A stretch of DNA of 64,000 nucleotides from Pseudomonas fluvialis. Lineage in GTDB: Bacteria > Pseudomonadota > Gammaproteobacteria > Pseudomonadales > Pseudomonadaceae. The notes below the pieces were generated by a model. It was not told the origin of the DNA and did not search any database. It saw only the letters and a list, made by a program, of their open reading frames with translations. Location of the stretch: assembly GCF_014207935.1 (NCBI RefSeq), contig NZ_JACHLL010000001.1, positions 1,012,009 to 1,076,008 on the forward strand, given 5' to 3'. Both the position numbers and the translations under genes were made by a program. Below are positions 50,933 to 60,160 of this stretch, piece by piece (the first letter of the stretch is position 1; each line of letters begins with the position of its first letter).

Positions 50933-52942
50933 CTATTTTTTCAGCATCGCGCGGATATCAGCCAGCGCCGACTTGCCGGTGGCGGCCTTGACCTCCTGGG
51001 GGGCGTCCTCGAGGTTTTCCCACTGCAGGTCTTCGGGCGGCAGCTCGTCGAGGAAGCGGCTGGGCGTGCACTCGATGATCTCGCCATATTGCTTGCGCTT
51101 GGCGGCGAAGGTGATGGCCAGGTTCTGCCGCGCGCGGGTGATGCCCACATAGGCCAGGCGGCGTTCTTCCTCGACCGTATCGGCCTCGATGCTGGAGCGG
51201 TGCGGGAGGATTTCTTCCTCCATGCCCATGATGAACACGTAGGGGAACTCCAGGCCCTTGCTGGCATGCAGGGTCATCATCTGCACGCCCTCGGCGCCGT
51301 CCTCTTCTTCCTGCTGGCGCTCCAGCATGTCGCGCAGCACCAGCTTGCCGATGGCGTCCTCGACGGTCATGCCGCCGTCCTCGTCCTTCTCCAGGGTGTT
51401 CTTCAGCGCATCGATGAGGAACCAGACGTTGCCCATGCGGAAGTCCGCGGCCTTGTCGCTGGAGCTGTTGGTGCGGATCCAGTTCTCGTAGTCGATGTCC
51501 ATCACCATGCTGCGCAGCGCGGCGATCGGGTCGTTCTGCGCGCACTGCTGACGCAGGTTGTCCATGTAGCGTTTGAAGCGCGACAGACGCTCGGTATAGC
51601 GGTTGTCCAGATGCTCGGACAGGCCCAGCTCGTCGCAGGCGGCGTACATGCTGATCTTGCGCTCGGTGGCATAGTTGCCGAGTTTTTCCAGGGTGGTCGA
51701 GCCAATCTCCCGGCGCGGCACGTTGATCACGCGAAGGAAGGCGTTGTCGTCGTCCGGGTTGACCAGCAGGCGGAAGTAGCTCATCAGGTCCTTCACCTCC
51801 TGACGGGCGAAGAAGCTGGTGCCGCCGGACAGGCGATAGGGAATCTGGTGGTGCTGCAGTTTCAGCTCCATCAGCTTGGCCTGGTAGTTGCCGCGGTAGA
51901 GGATGGCGAACTCGCTGTACGGGCGCTGGGTGCGCAGGTGCAGGGTGAGGATTTCCAGGGCGATGCGTTCGGCCTCGGCTTCCTCGTTGCGGCAGCGGAT
52001 GATGCGGATCGGGTCGCCGTGGCCCATCTCCGACCACAGCTGTTTCTCGAACACGTGCGGGTTGTTGGCGATGAGGATGTTGGCGCACTTGAGGATGCGG
52101 CTGGTGGAGCGGTAGTTCTGCTCCAGCATCACCACCTTCAGCGAGGGGAAGTCCTCCTTCAACTGCATCAGGTTTTCCGGGCGTGCGCCGCGCCAGGCGT
52201 AGATCGACTGGTCGTCGTCGCCGACCACGGTGAACTGGGCGCGGTCCTGCACCAGCATCTTCACCAGCAGGTACTGGCTGGCGTTGGTGTCCTGGTATTC
52301 GTCGACCAGCATGTAGCGCACGCGGAACTGCCATTTTTCCAGGATGTCCGGGTGCTCCTGGAACAGCTTCACCGGCAGCAGGATCAGGTCGTCGAAATCT
52401 ACCGCGTTGTACGCCTTGAGCGTGCGCTGGTAGTGCAGGTAGACGATGGCGGCGGTCTGCTCCTTGGGGTTGCGCGCCTTGGCCAGCGCCTCGTCGGGCA
52501 GGATCAGATCGTTCTTCCAGCCGCCGATGTAGTTCTTGATCTCGTCCACACCGTCATCGCCGGAATATTCCTTCTGCATGATGTCGGTGAGCAGCGATTT
52601 GATGTCGCCCTCGTCGAAGATCGAGAAACCGGGCTTGTAGCCGAGGCGCGCATGTTCCTTGCGGATGATGTTCAGGCCCAGGTTGTGGAAGGTCGACACC
52701 GTCAGGCCCTTGCCCTCGCTGCCCCGCAGCAGGCTGCTGACGCGTTCCTTCATCTCCCGCGCGGCCTTGTTGGTGAAGGTCACCGCGACGATGTTCTGCG
52801 CCCGGATACCGCACTGCTGGATCAGGTAGGCGATCTTGCGGGTGATCACGCTGGTCTTGCCGGAGCCGGCGCCGGCGAGCACCAGCATGGGGCCGCCGAT
52901 GTAGTTCACGGCTTCCTGCTGGCGGGGGTTGAGACGGGACAT
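50933..52942 (-). CDS. rep: ATP-dependent DNA helicase Rep
   Basis: 669 residues from the ATG at 52942 (MSRLNPRQQEAVNYIGGPML). The UvrD/Rep helicase motifs are all visible: Walker A AGAGSGKTSV, TFTNKAAREMKER, VDEYQDTN (motif II), GDDDQSIYAWRGA (motif III), YRS in EQNYRSTSRIL, TLHASKGLEFPYVF and YVGITRARQNL. Rep clears proteins ahead of replication forks with 3'-5' polarity. It is divergent from the c-di-GMP gene, as in P. aeruginosa. Confidence 0.96.
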   Translation of the reverse strand: MSRLNPRQQEAVNYIGGPMLVLAGAGSGKTSVITRKIAYLIQQCGIRAQNIVAVTFTNKAAREMKERVSSLLRGSEGKGLTVSTFHNLGLNIIRKEHARLGYKPGFSIFDEGDIKSLLTDIMQKEYSGDDGVDEIKNYIGGWKNDLILPDEALAKARNPKEQTAAIVYLHYQRTLKAYNAVDFDDLILLPVKLFQEHPDILEKWQFRVRYMLVDEYQDTNASQYLLVKMLVQDRAQFTVVGDDDQSIYAWRGARPENLMQLKEDFPSLKVVMLEQNYRSTSRILKCANILIANNPHVFEKQLWSEMGHGDPIRIIRCRNEEAEAERIALEILTLHLRTQRPYSEFAILYRGNYQAKLMELKLQHHQIPYRLSGGTSFFARQEVKDLMSYFRLLVNPDDDNAFLRVINVPRREIGSTTLEKLGNYATERKISMYAACDELGLSEHLDNRYTERLSRFKRYMDNLRQQCAQNDPIAALRSMVMDIDYENWIRTNSSSDKAADFRMGNVWFLIDALKNTLEKDEDGGMTVEDAIGKLVLRDMLERQQEEEDGAEGVQMMTLHASKGLEFPYVFIMGMEEEILPHRSSIEADTVEEERRLAYVGITRARQNLAITFAAKRKQYGEIIECTPSRFLDELPPEDLQWENLEDAPQEVKAATGKSALADIRAMLKK

Positions 52943-53247
52943 GGACATGGGCTGCAAGGAAACGGAGCGGCATTTTAGCAGGGCCTGAGTGTTGTGCCGG
53001 CGCATTACTGTGGATGTGACCAAATGCAGAGTGCGATGCACTTGGCTTGGCAAGTCACAATAAATCAGTACCCTTAGCTGACGATCGGTCATTGTCTGAC
53101 GAGAGCGTGGGCTGCAGAGTCGGCGACGTGTCAGGCAGGACCCACAGGGATAAGTGCACGTATAACGCCTGGAGGGCTTTAGCAGTCGCGGCTCAATGCC
53201 GTGTAGAGGTTGGCCGGGGAGGTCATTTGCGCGCGTTTTTCGAACCC
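52943..53247. promoter_or_regulatory. Divergent rep / c-di-GMP phosphodiesterase intergenic region
   Basis: 305 bp. TTGGCA (53047-53052) and TACCCT (53069-53074), 16 bp apart, are a weak candidate promoter for the rightward gene, leaving a leader of about 165 nt. A ribosome site GGGGAGG (53216-53222) lies 4 nt before an in-frame TTG (53227) but 25 nt before the ATG at 53248. Nothing else was recognised. Confidence 0.35.
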
Positions 53248-54891
53248 ATGCGCTTGTTGTTGCTGGCAGATTCGCCCACCTGGGCCGAGCTGCTGCGTGA
53301 GCGTCTGGAGCAGCTGGACGCCGCTGCAGCCCTGATCACCGCGCCCTCCTGGTCCGCCGCCAGCGGCCTGTTCGATGAACAGCCCGGCACGCTGGTACTG
53401 GCCACGCCTGGCTGCCTGCCGGCGCCGGGCTGCTGTCCCTTCCCGCTGATCCTGCTGCTGGAAGACGAACCCGAACAACGCCCCGAAGGTGTCAGCGACT
53501 GGCTCAGCCGCACCGAGCTGAGCCCGGCCATGCTGCGCCGCACCCTGCGCCATGCCACCGACTATGCCGCCCTGCAGGGTGCCGTGCAGCGTCTGGCCGA
53601 GCAGGATGCGCTGACCGGTATCGCCAATCGCCAGGGCTTCCAGACCCTGCTGGCCGCACGCCTGGCCGAGTTTGCCGGTCATGGTCTGGCCCTCGGTCAC
53701 CTCGATCTGGACAACTTCAAGCACGTCAACGACGCCCTCGGCCATCAGGGCGGCGATCGCCTGATCCTGCAGGTGGTGGCGCGCCTGCGCGGCCAGTTGG
53801 AGGGCGGCGATATTCTTGCGCGTCTGGGCAGCGACGAATTTGCCCTGCTGCTGGATACCCGCCGCGACAGTTCGCGGGCGGAAAAACTGGCCGAGCGCAT
53901 CACCGAAGTGCTGGCCGAGCCCTATTGGGTGGATGGCGAAAGCCTGCTGCTCGGCTGCAGCCTGGGCCTGGCCCATGCGCGCAGCGGCGATGACGCCGAT
54001 CCGCTGCTGTGGCACGCGCACATCGCCATGCAGCAGGCCAAGAGCCAGCAGGGCTGCACCTTCCATGTCTACGACGAACGTATCAACCGCAGTGCACGCT
54101 GCCTGGCCGATCTGGAAAGCGAGCTGCGCCGTGCCCTGCGTCGCGACGAGCTTGAGCTGCACTACCAGCCGCGGCTGAGCCTCAAGACCGGCGAGATCGT
54201 CGGGCTGGAAGCGCTGGTGCGCTGGAATCACCGCGAGCGCGGGCTGCTCACGCCCAACGAATTCGTGCCGCTGGCCGAAGAAAGCGGGCTGATCGTGCCG
54301 CTTGGCTACTGGGTGATCAGCCGTGCCCTGCGCGACATGCAGTGGCTGCGCGGTCGCGGTCTGCCGGACCTGCACATGGCGGTGAACCTGTCGTTCCGCC
54401 AGTTCCAGGACAGCCAGCTGTTGGCGACCCTGCAGCGCCTGATCGACGAACGCGGCGTGGACGGTCACTGGCTGGAGTTCGAGCTGACCGAAACCGCGGT
54501 GATGCGCCGCAGCGATCAGGTGCGTCTGACCATGGATGCCCTGAGCGAACTGGGCGTGCGCTTCTCCCTGGACGATTTTGGCACCGGGTTCTCGTCCTTC
54601 GTGCATCTGTCCAGCCTGCCGATCACCCTTCTGAAGATCGACAAGAGCTTCGTTGCCGAGATGCACCAGCGCGGCGATGGCCCGCAACTGGTCAAGGCCA
54701 TGGTCAACATGGCGCACAACCTTCACCTCGAAGTGGTGGCCGAAGGGGTCGAAGAGCCGGAGCAATTGCGCCAGCTGCGCGAGTTCGGCTGCGACCAGGT
54801 GCAGGGCTACCTGATCAGCAAGCCGTTACCGCTCACCGAACTGGCGCGCTTTCTGGTCTTTGGCCAGCGTCAGGCATTGCTGGCTGATTAA
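53248..54891 (+). CDS. proE: c-di-GMP phosphodiesterase ProE-like (degenerate GGDEF plus EAL)
   Basis: 547 residues from the ATG at 53248 (the TTG at 53227, seven codons earlier, is possible). A short N-terminal receiver-like region (MRLLLLADSPTWAELLRERL) precedes a degenerate GGDEF domain with LGSDEF instead of GGDEF and no RxxD site, then a full EAL domain: EALVRW, NLSFRQF, ELTETAVM, DDFGTGFSS, KIDKSFV and EGVE. It should hydrolyse c-di-GMP, with the GGDEF half perhaps binding GTP as an allosteric site. The position next to rep and before a MATE gene matches P. aeruginosa ProE (PA5295). Confidence 0.85.
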   Translation: MRLLLLADSPTWAELLRERLEQLDAAAALITAPSWSAASGLFDEQPGTLVLATPGCLPAPGCCPFPLILLLEDEPEQRPEGVSDWLSRTELSPAMLRRTLRHATDYAALQGAVQRLAEQDALTGIANRQGFQTLLAARLAEFAGHGLALGHLDLDNFKHVNDALGHQGGDRLILQVVARLRGQLEGGDILARLGSDEFALLLDTRRDSSRAEKLAERITEVLAEPYWVDGESLLLGCSLGLAHARSGDDADPLLWHAHIAMQQAKSQQGCTFHVYDERINRSARCLADLESELRRALRRDELELHYQPRLSLKTGEIVGLEALVRWNHRERGLLTPNEFVPLAEESGLIVPLGYWVISRALRDMQWLRGRGLPDLHMAVNLSFRQFQDSQLLATLQRLIDERGVDGHWLEFELTETAVMRRSDQVRLTMDALSELGVRFSLDDFGTGFSSFVHLSSLPITLLKIDKSFVAEMHQRGDGPQLVKAMVNMAHNLHLEVVAEGVEEPEQLRQLREFGCDQVQGYLISKPLPLTELARFLVFGQRQALLAD

Positions 54892-54897
54892 CTGCAG

Positions 54898-56292
54898 TTA
54901 ATCCTCGCCGCCCAGGCATACCCGCTGAGTCACCGGTAAGGGTTGCAGGTGGCGCCCGGTGCGCCACTCGAAGGCGGCGATCAGGCCGCAGGCCGCGCAG
55001 GCCAGACCGATGGCCAGCCCCCACCACACCCCGGCGGCGCCCCAGTCCAGCGGCATGGCCAGGATCCAGGCGGTCGGGGCGCCGATGCCCCAGTAGCAGA
55101 GCAGGCCCACGTAGAAGGTGGTGCGTGCGTCCTTGAGGCCGCGGATGGCGCCCATGGCAATGGTCTGCAGGCCATCGAACAGCTCGAACCAGGCGGCGAT
55201 GGCCAGCAGGCTGACCGCCAGCTCGATCACCGCACGGTGCTGGGCATCCTCGGCATCGAGGAATAGTTCGATCACCCAGTGCGGCGCCAGCCAGAACAGC
55301 AGGGCGAAGCCGAGCATGCACAGCGCGCCCAGGCCGATGGCCAGCCGCCCGGTCTGGCGTGCCTCCTGCCAGCGGCCGGCGCCATAGTGCTGGCCGATGC
55401 GAAAGCTCGCCGCGTAGGAAATGCCGACCGGCACCATGAAGGCCACATACACCGCCTGGATGGCGATCTGGTGCGCCGCCAGTTCCGTGCTGCCCAGGGC
55501 GCCCATGCACAGCGCGGCGACGAAGAACAAACCGGACTCGACGATGTAGGTGCCGCCGATCGGCAGGCCCAGGCGCAGGTTCTCGCGGATATCTGTCCAG
55601 CGTACGGCGAACAGGCCGGGCAGCAGCGGCCAGGGCCGGTAGAATGGCTGCCGGCGCAGGTACAAAGCCAGCAGCAGCGCCATGGCCGTCTGCACCAGCG
55701 CGGTGACCAGACCGATGCCGGCCAGACCGATCTTCGGCAGGCCGAACAGGCCGTGAATCAGCACATAGTTGAGGACGAAGTTGGCCGCCGCGCCGCCCAG
55801 GCTGATGGCCAGCACCGGCCCCGGCTTGCCCAGCGCACTGGTGAAGCCGCGCAGGCTCATGAACAGCAGGTAGCCGGGCAGGGCGAATCCCAGGGTCTGC
55901 AGGAACTGCATGGCGCCGACGATATTGGCCTCGTCCTGCCCGGCCAGACGCAGAAAGGGCGCCGCGTTCCACAGCAGCAGCATCGACAGCAGGGCCAGCG
56001 CCAGTGCCACCCAGATGCCGGCCTGGGTCATCAGCCGCACGCCTTGCGCATCGCCGGCGCCATGGCGGATGGCAACCAGGTTGCCCACTGCGGCGGTGAC
56101 GCCGACGCAGAAGATCGATACCAGGTTGTAGGCCGCCGCGCCCAGGCCCCCGGCGGCCAGCGCCTCGGGGCCGAGCTTGCCCATCATCACGGTGTCGGTG
56201 AACACCATCAGTACGTGGGCCAGCTGCGCGGCGATCAGTGGGCCGGCCAGGCGCAGCAGGGCGAAGAGTTCGGCGCGGGTCGCTTGTGGCAT
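54898..56292 (-). CDS. MATE family multidrug efflux transporter (NorM-like)
   Basis: 464 residues, twelve membrane segments in two homologous halves, beginning with AGPLIAAQLAHVLMVFTDTVMMGKLGPEALAAGGLG and with the half-repeat ELAAHQIAIQAVYVAFMVPVGISYAAS. Such proteins export cationic drugs by sodium or proton antiport. The stop is 6 nt from the stop of the convergent proE-like gene. It is divergent from a LysR gene, which may regulate it. Confidence 0.88.
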   Translation of the reverse strand: MPQATRAELFALLRLAGPLIAAQLAHVLMVFTDTVMMGKLGPEALAAGGLGAAAYNLVSIFCVGVTAAVGNLVAIRHGAGDAQGVRLMTQAGIWVALALALLSMLLLWNAAPFLRLAGQDEANIVGAMQFLQTLGFALPGYLLFMSLRGFTSALGKPGPVLAISLGGAAANFVLNYVLIHGLFGLPKIGLAGIGLVTALVQTAMALLLALYLRRQPFYRPWPLLPGLFAVRWTDIRENLRLGLPIGGTYIVESGLFFVAALCMGALGSTELAAHQIAIQAVYVAFMVPVGISYAASFRIGQHYGAGRWQEARQTGRLAIGLGALCMLGFALLFWLAPHWVIELFLDAEDAQHRAVIELAVSLLAIAAWFELFDGLQTIAMGAIRGLKDARTTFYVGLLCYWGIGAPTAWILAMPLDWGAAGVWWGLAIGLACAACGLIAAFEWRTGRHLQPLPVTQRVCLGGED

Positions 56293-56428
56293 GAGTCAGA
56301 CTCGGGAAAGCAAATTGGCGATACGGTCAGCATTGACCGAGAATGACTCTATTCTCCTGGCGCCTGAGCAGGCTGCACAAAAGGAAAGAACTGATGTCTG
56401 GTATGACTAAAACTCATGGATTTGAAAC

Positions 56429-57355
56429 ATGAGCGAACGCCTGCCGCCGCTTTATGCGTTGCGCGCCTTCGAGGCGGCGGCGCGGCACCTGTCCTTTACC
56501 CGTGCAGCTGCCGAGCTGGCCATTACCCAGAGCGCGGTCAGCCGGCATATCCGCACCCTGGAGGCCGACTTCGGCTGTCGCCTGTTCGAGCGCGAAGGGC
56601 GCGGTCTGCGCCTGACCGAGCCCGGCCGGCTGCTGTTGCCCGGTTTGCAGCAGGGCTTTGCCGCGTTGGAAAGCGCCTGTGCCAGCCTGCGCAGCGAGGA
56701 GGGGGTGTTGCGCCTGAAGGCGCCCTCGACCCTGACCATGCGCTGGCTGCTCGCCCGGTTGTCGCGCCTGCGTCTGCAGCAGCCGGATTTCGAGGTGCAG
56801 CTGACCGCGGCGTGGATGGATGTCGACAAGGTCGACTTCGAGCGTGAGCCCTTCGACTGCGCGGTACTGCTCAATGACGGGCAGTTTCCGCCGGACTGGG
56901 AGGTGTGCAAGCTGTTCGAGGAGTGGCTGATTCCGGTTTGTGCGCCGGAGGATGCGGCGACCGGCCCGTGGGATCTGGCGCGTCTGCAGCAGGCCGAACA
57001 GTTGCACCCGACGCCGGACCGCCGCGATTGGCGCCAGTGGCTGGCGGCCATGGGCCTCGCCGAGCAGGTGCCGCTCAAGGCCGGTCAGGTGTTCGACATG
57101 CTGGAACTGGGCATCGTTGCCGCCGCACGCGGCTACGGGGTGTCGATCGGCGATCTGGCGCTTGTGGCCGAGGATGTTGGCGCGGGACGCCTTGGCCTGC
57201 CCTGGCCCAGCGCGGTATTCAGTGGTTGCAGCTACTATCTGGTCTGGCCGAAGGCCCGGCGTGGCCAGGAACGCTTTCATGTCTTGCGCGATTATCTGCA
57301 GCAAGAGGTGGCGGCCCTGCAGTTGCCGCCGGTCGAGCGCGTCCCAATCCAATAA
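56429..57355 (+). CDS. LysR family transcriptional regulator (GcvA-like)
   Basis: 308 residues. The N-terminal helix-turn-helix (LSFTRAAAELAITQSAVSRHIRTLE) is typical of the GcvA/AmpR branch, and the effector domain follows (LRLKAPSTLTMRWLLARLSRL). The target is unknown; the divergent MATE gene or the downstream SRPBCC gene are the obvious candidates. The same order occurs in P. aeruginosa (PA5294-PA5293). Confidence 0.85.
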   Translation: MSERLPPLYALRAFEAAARHLSFTRAAAELAITQSAVSRHIRTLEADFGCRLFEREGRGLRLTEPGRLLLPGLQQGFAALESACASLRSEEGVLRLKAPSTLTMRWLLARLSRLRLQQPDFEVQLTAAWMDVDKVDFEREPFDCAVLLNDGQFPPDWEVCKLFEEWLIPVCAPEDAATGPWDLARLQQAEQLHPTPDRRDWRQWLAAMGLAEQVPLKAGQVFDMLELGIVAAARGYGVSIGDLALVAEDVGAGRLGLPWPSAVFSGCSYYLVWPKARRGQERFHVLRDYLQQEVAALQLPPVERVPIQ

Positions 57356-57373
57356 GAAGAATAAGGAATCACC

Positions 57374-57829
57374 ATGCCTGCACAGATGCAGCACAGCATC
57401 GATATCGCCCGTAGCCCGGCCGAGGTCTATGCCTTCATCACTCAGCCGTGGCACTGGCACCACTGGCACCCCAGCTCGCGCTCGGCCAAGGCGCAGGTCA
57501 GTGAGCTGGCGGTGGGGGACAGCTTCGACGAAGAGATTGTTGTGCAGCCGCTGGCGCCTCTGCCGCCGAGTCTGCACCGTGAAACGCACTATCAGGTGCT
57601 GGCCGCCGCGCCGGGGCAGCACTGGCTGTGCCGTGGGCAGATGCGCGACGGCTGGCTGGAGATTCGTTACCAGCTGCAGCCCTCGGTGGTCGGTACCCGC
57701 CTGACGCGCACCCTGACCTTCGATGTCGGTGGTATCACCCGGCTGATGATGCCGCTGTTGCGGCGGCGTCAGCGCGTGCTGTCGCCTGTGGCGCTGAGCA
57801 ATCTCAAGACCTTGCTTGAGGCCCGCTAG
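57374..57829 (+). CDS. SRPBCC (START-like) family protein
   Basis: 151 residues. A Bet v1/polyketide-cyclase fold is suggested by SIDIARSPAEVYAFITQPWHWHHWHPSSR at the N terminus and GTRLTRTLTFDVGG before the long C-terminal helix. Such proteins bind hydrophobic ligands; the function here is unknown. It starts 18 nt after the LysR gene and its 3' end overlaps the end of the convergent gcdR gene by 26 nt. Confidence 0.78.
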   Translation: MPAQMQHSIDIARSPAEVYAFITQPWHWHHWHPSSRSAKAQVSELAVGDSFDEEIVVQPLAPLPPSLHRETHYQVLAAAPGQHWLCRGQMRDGWLEIRYQLQPSVVGTRLTRTLTFDVGGITRLMMPLLRRRQRVLSPVALSNLKTLLEAR

Positions 57830-58721
57830 CGGCGCGGTAGCGCTCGGCGGTATTCAGCAGCCAGTCGCGGAAGGCGCGCAGGGCGGCGGATTCGGCCTTG
57901 CGCTCGGGAATCACCAGGTAATAGCCCTTGTCGTTCTCGGCGCTGACCGGCAGCGGGCAGACCAGCCGGCCTTCGGCCAGCTCGCGCTCGATCATGAAGG
58001 GCGGAATGAGCGCCGCGCCCATGCCCTCGCCGGCGGCCATGGCCAGCATGGAAAAGAGCTCCAGGCGCGGGCCGTTCAGGTCGTGGCCGACATTCAGGCC
58101 CTGGCTGGCGAACCACTGGCGCCAGGCATAGGGGCGGGTGCTCTGTTGCAGCAGCGGTAGTTGCGCCAGTTCGGCGGCGGTCAGCGTGCTGCGGCCCTGC
58201 AGCAGGGCCGGGCTGCACACCGGCTGGGCATTCTCGGCCATCAGAAAATGCGCCTGACTGCCGGGCCAGTCGGCATCACCGTAATAGATGGCGGCGTCGA
58301 AGTCGGTCTCGGCGAAGAGGAAGGGGCGGGTGCGGCTGGACAGGTTGACCGTCACACCGGGGTGCTGGCGCTGGAACTCGCCCAGGCGCGGCAGCAGCCA
58401 CTGGGTGCCGAAGGTCGGCACCACCGCCAGCTCCAGGGTCTGCGCACTCTGCTGGCCCATCACCGCCAGGGTGTCGCGCTCCACCGCATCCAGCTGCAGG
58501 GCCACACGCCGGCTGTAGGCCAGGCCGGCCTCGGTGAGCTTGACTCCGCGCCGCGAGCGGCGGAACAGCTCGACGCCGAGAAACTCCTCGAGGCTGGCGA
58601 TCTGCCGGCAGATGGCGCTCTGGGTCAGCAGCAGTTCATCGGCCGCGCGGGTGAAGCTCTGGTGGCGGGCCGCCGACTCGAAGGCAATCAGCGCGGCGGT
58701 GCTGGGGATCTTTCGGCGCAT
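57804..58721 (-). CDS. gcdR: LysR family regulator GcdR of glutarate catabolism
   Basis: 305 residues. Helix-turn-helix QSFTRAADELLLTQSAICRQIASLEEFLG, then the co-inducer domain (ELAVVPTFGTQWLLPRLGEFQ). It is divergent from gcdH, and GcdR of P. putida and P. aeruginosa activates the glutarate genes. A 12-bp inverted repeat in the shared spacer is a good candidate operator. Confidence 0.88.
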   Translation of the reverse strand: MRRKIPSTAALIAFESAARHQSFTRAADELLLTQSAICRQIASLEEFLGVELFRRSRRGVKLTEAGLAYSRRVALQLDAVERDTLAVMGQQSAQTLELAVVPTFGTQWLLPRLGEFQRQHPGVTVNLSSRTRPFLFAETDFDAAIYYGDADWPGSQAHFLMAENAQPVCSPALLQGRSTLTAAELAQLPLLQQSTRPYAWRQWFASQGLNVGHDLNGPRLELFSMLAMAAGEGMGAALIPPFMIERELAEGRLVCPLPVSAENDKGYYLVIPERKAESAALRAFRDWLLNTAERYRAASGPQARS

Positions 58722-58740
58722 AAGTGCACTGTGCTCACAT

Positions 58741-58809
58741 TAATTTATAAATTATCGCCATATAGGCTATTTCGAAGTGAGTTATTTGCACAAGTGAGTG
58801 CGAATAACT
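58741..58809. promoter_or_regulatory. Candidate GcdR operator in the gcdR-gcdH spacer
   Basis: A perfect 14-bp palindrome TAATTTATAAATTA (58741-58754) lies next to the gcdR start. An inverted repeat AGTTATTTGCAC (58780-58791) and GTGCGAATAACT (58798-58809), with one mismatch and a 6-nt spacer, lies about 100 bp before gcdH. A possible gcdH promoter follows (TTTGCC, then TAGGAT after 18 bp). Confidence 0.6.
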
Positions 58810-58907
58810 CGTTTGCCGGATGGGCAAAGCGGGCCTAGGATCAATCCCACGCCAACCGAGAGCAGATCGACACTGCTCCTGTCGCAACCCACACCGAGGA
58901 TTTCTTC

Positions 58908-60089
58908 ATGGCCGGCAAAGCACAATTCAACTGGGAAGACCCGCTGCTGCTCGATCAGCAACTCACTGAAGAAGAGCGCATGGTGCGTGACAGCGCCCAG
59001 CAGTTCGCTGCCGACAAGTTGAAGCCGCGCGTGCAGCTGGCCTTCCGCAACGAGCAGACCGATCCGAAGATCTTCCGCGAAATGGGCGAGACCGGCCTGC
59101 TCGGCGCGACCATCCCGGAAATCTACGGCGGCAGCGGCCTGAACTATGTGTGCTACGGCCTGATCGCCCGCGAAGTGGAGCGCATCGACTCCGGCTACCG
59201 CTCGATGATGAGCGTACAGTCCTCCCTGGTGATGGTGCCGATCAACGAATTCGGCAACGAAGCCACCAAGCAGAAGTACCTGCCCAAGCTGGCCAGCGGC
59301 GAATACATCGGCTGCTTCGGTCTGACCGAGCCGGACCACGGCTCCGATCCGGGTTCGATGATCACCCGCGCCAAGAAGGTCGAGGGCGGCTATCGCCTGA
59401 CCGGCGCCAAGATGTGGATCACCAACAGCCCAATCGCTGACGTGTTCGTGGTCTGGGCCAAGGATGACGCCGGCGAAATCCGCGGCTTCGTGCTGGAGAA
59501 AGGCTGGGAAGGCCTGTCCGCCCCGGCCATTCACGGCAAGGTCGGCCTGCGCGCCTCGATCACCGGCGAAATCGTCATGGACAACGTGTTCTGTCCGGAA
59601 GAAAACGCCTTCCCGGACGTGCGCGGCCTGAAAGGACCGTTCACCTGCCTGAACTCCGCCCGCTATGGCATCAGCTGGGGTGCCCTGGGCGCCGCCGAGG
59701 ATTGCTGGCACACCGCCCGCCAGTACACCCTGGACCGCAAGCAGTTTGGCCGCCCGCTGGCGCAGACCCAGCTGATCCAGAAGAAGCTGGCCGACATGCA
59801 GACCGAAATCACCCTGGCCCTGCAAGGCTGCCTGCGTCTGGGCCGCATGAAGGACGAAGGCACTGCCGCGGTGGAAATCACCTCCATCATGAAGCGCAAC
59901 AGCTGCGGCAAGTCCCTGGAGATCGCCCGCATGGCGCGTGACATGCTCGGTGGCAACGGTATCAGCGACGAGTACGGCGTGGCCCGCCACCTGGTCAACC
60001 TGGAAGTGGTCAATACCTACGAGGGTACCCACGACGTCCACGCGCTGATCCTCGGTCGCGCCCAGACCGGCCTGCAGGCTTTCTACTAA
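58908..60089 (+). CDS. gcdH: Glutaryl-CoA dehydrogenase
   Basis: 393 residues, acyl-CoA dehydrogenase fold. Typical segments are [34 protein letters not shown] (FAD site), the catalytic Glu in [19 protein letters not shown] and [17 protein letters not shown]. It oxidises and decarboxylates glutaryl-CoA to crotonyl-CoA, reducing FAD, in lysine and tryptophan degradation. It is followed 71 nt later by gcdG. Confidence 0.95.
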   Translation: MAGKAQFNWEDPLLLDQQLTEEERMVRDSAQQFAADKLKPRVQLAFRNEQTDPKIFREMGETGLLGATIPEIYGGSGLNYVCYGLIAREVERIDSGYRSMMSVQSSLVMVPINEFGNEATKQKYLPKLASGEYIGCFGLTEPDHGSDPGSMITRAKKVEGGYRLTGAKMWITNSPIADVFVVWAKDDAGEIRGFVLEKGWEGLSAPAIHGKVGLRASITGEIVMDNVFCPEENAFPDVRGLKGPFTCLNSARYGISWGALGAAEDCWHTARQYTLDRKQFGRPLAQTQLIQKKLADMQTEITLALQGCLRLGRMKDEGTAAVEITSIMKRNSCGKSLEIARMARDMLGGNGISDEYGVARHLVNLEVVNTYEGTHDVHALILGRAQTGLQAFY

Positions 60090-60160
60090 GCCTGCCTGCG
60101 GCGGGGTCGTCCGGCCCCGCCCGTTGTTATCCCGCTGCCTTGTTTAATGGAGGTTCCGTC

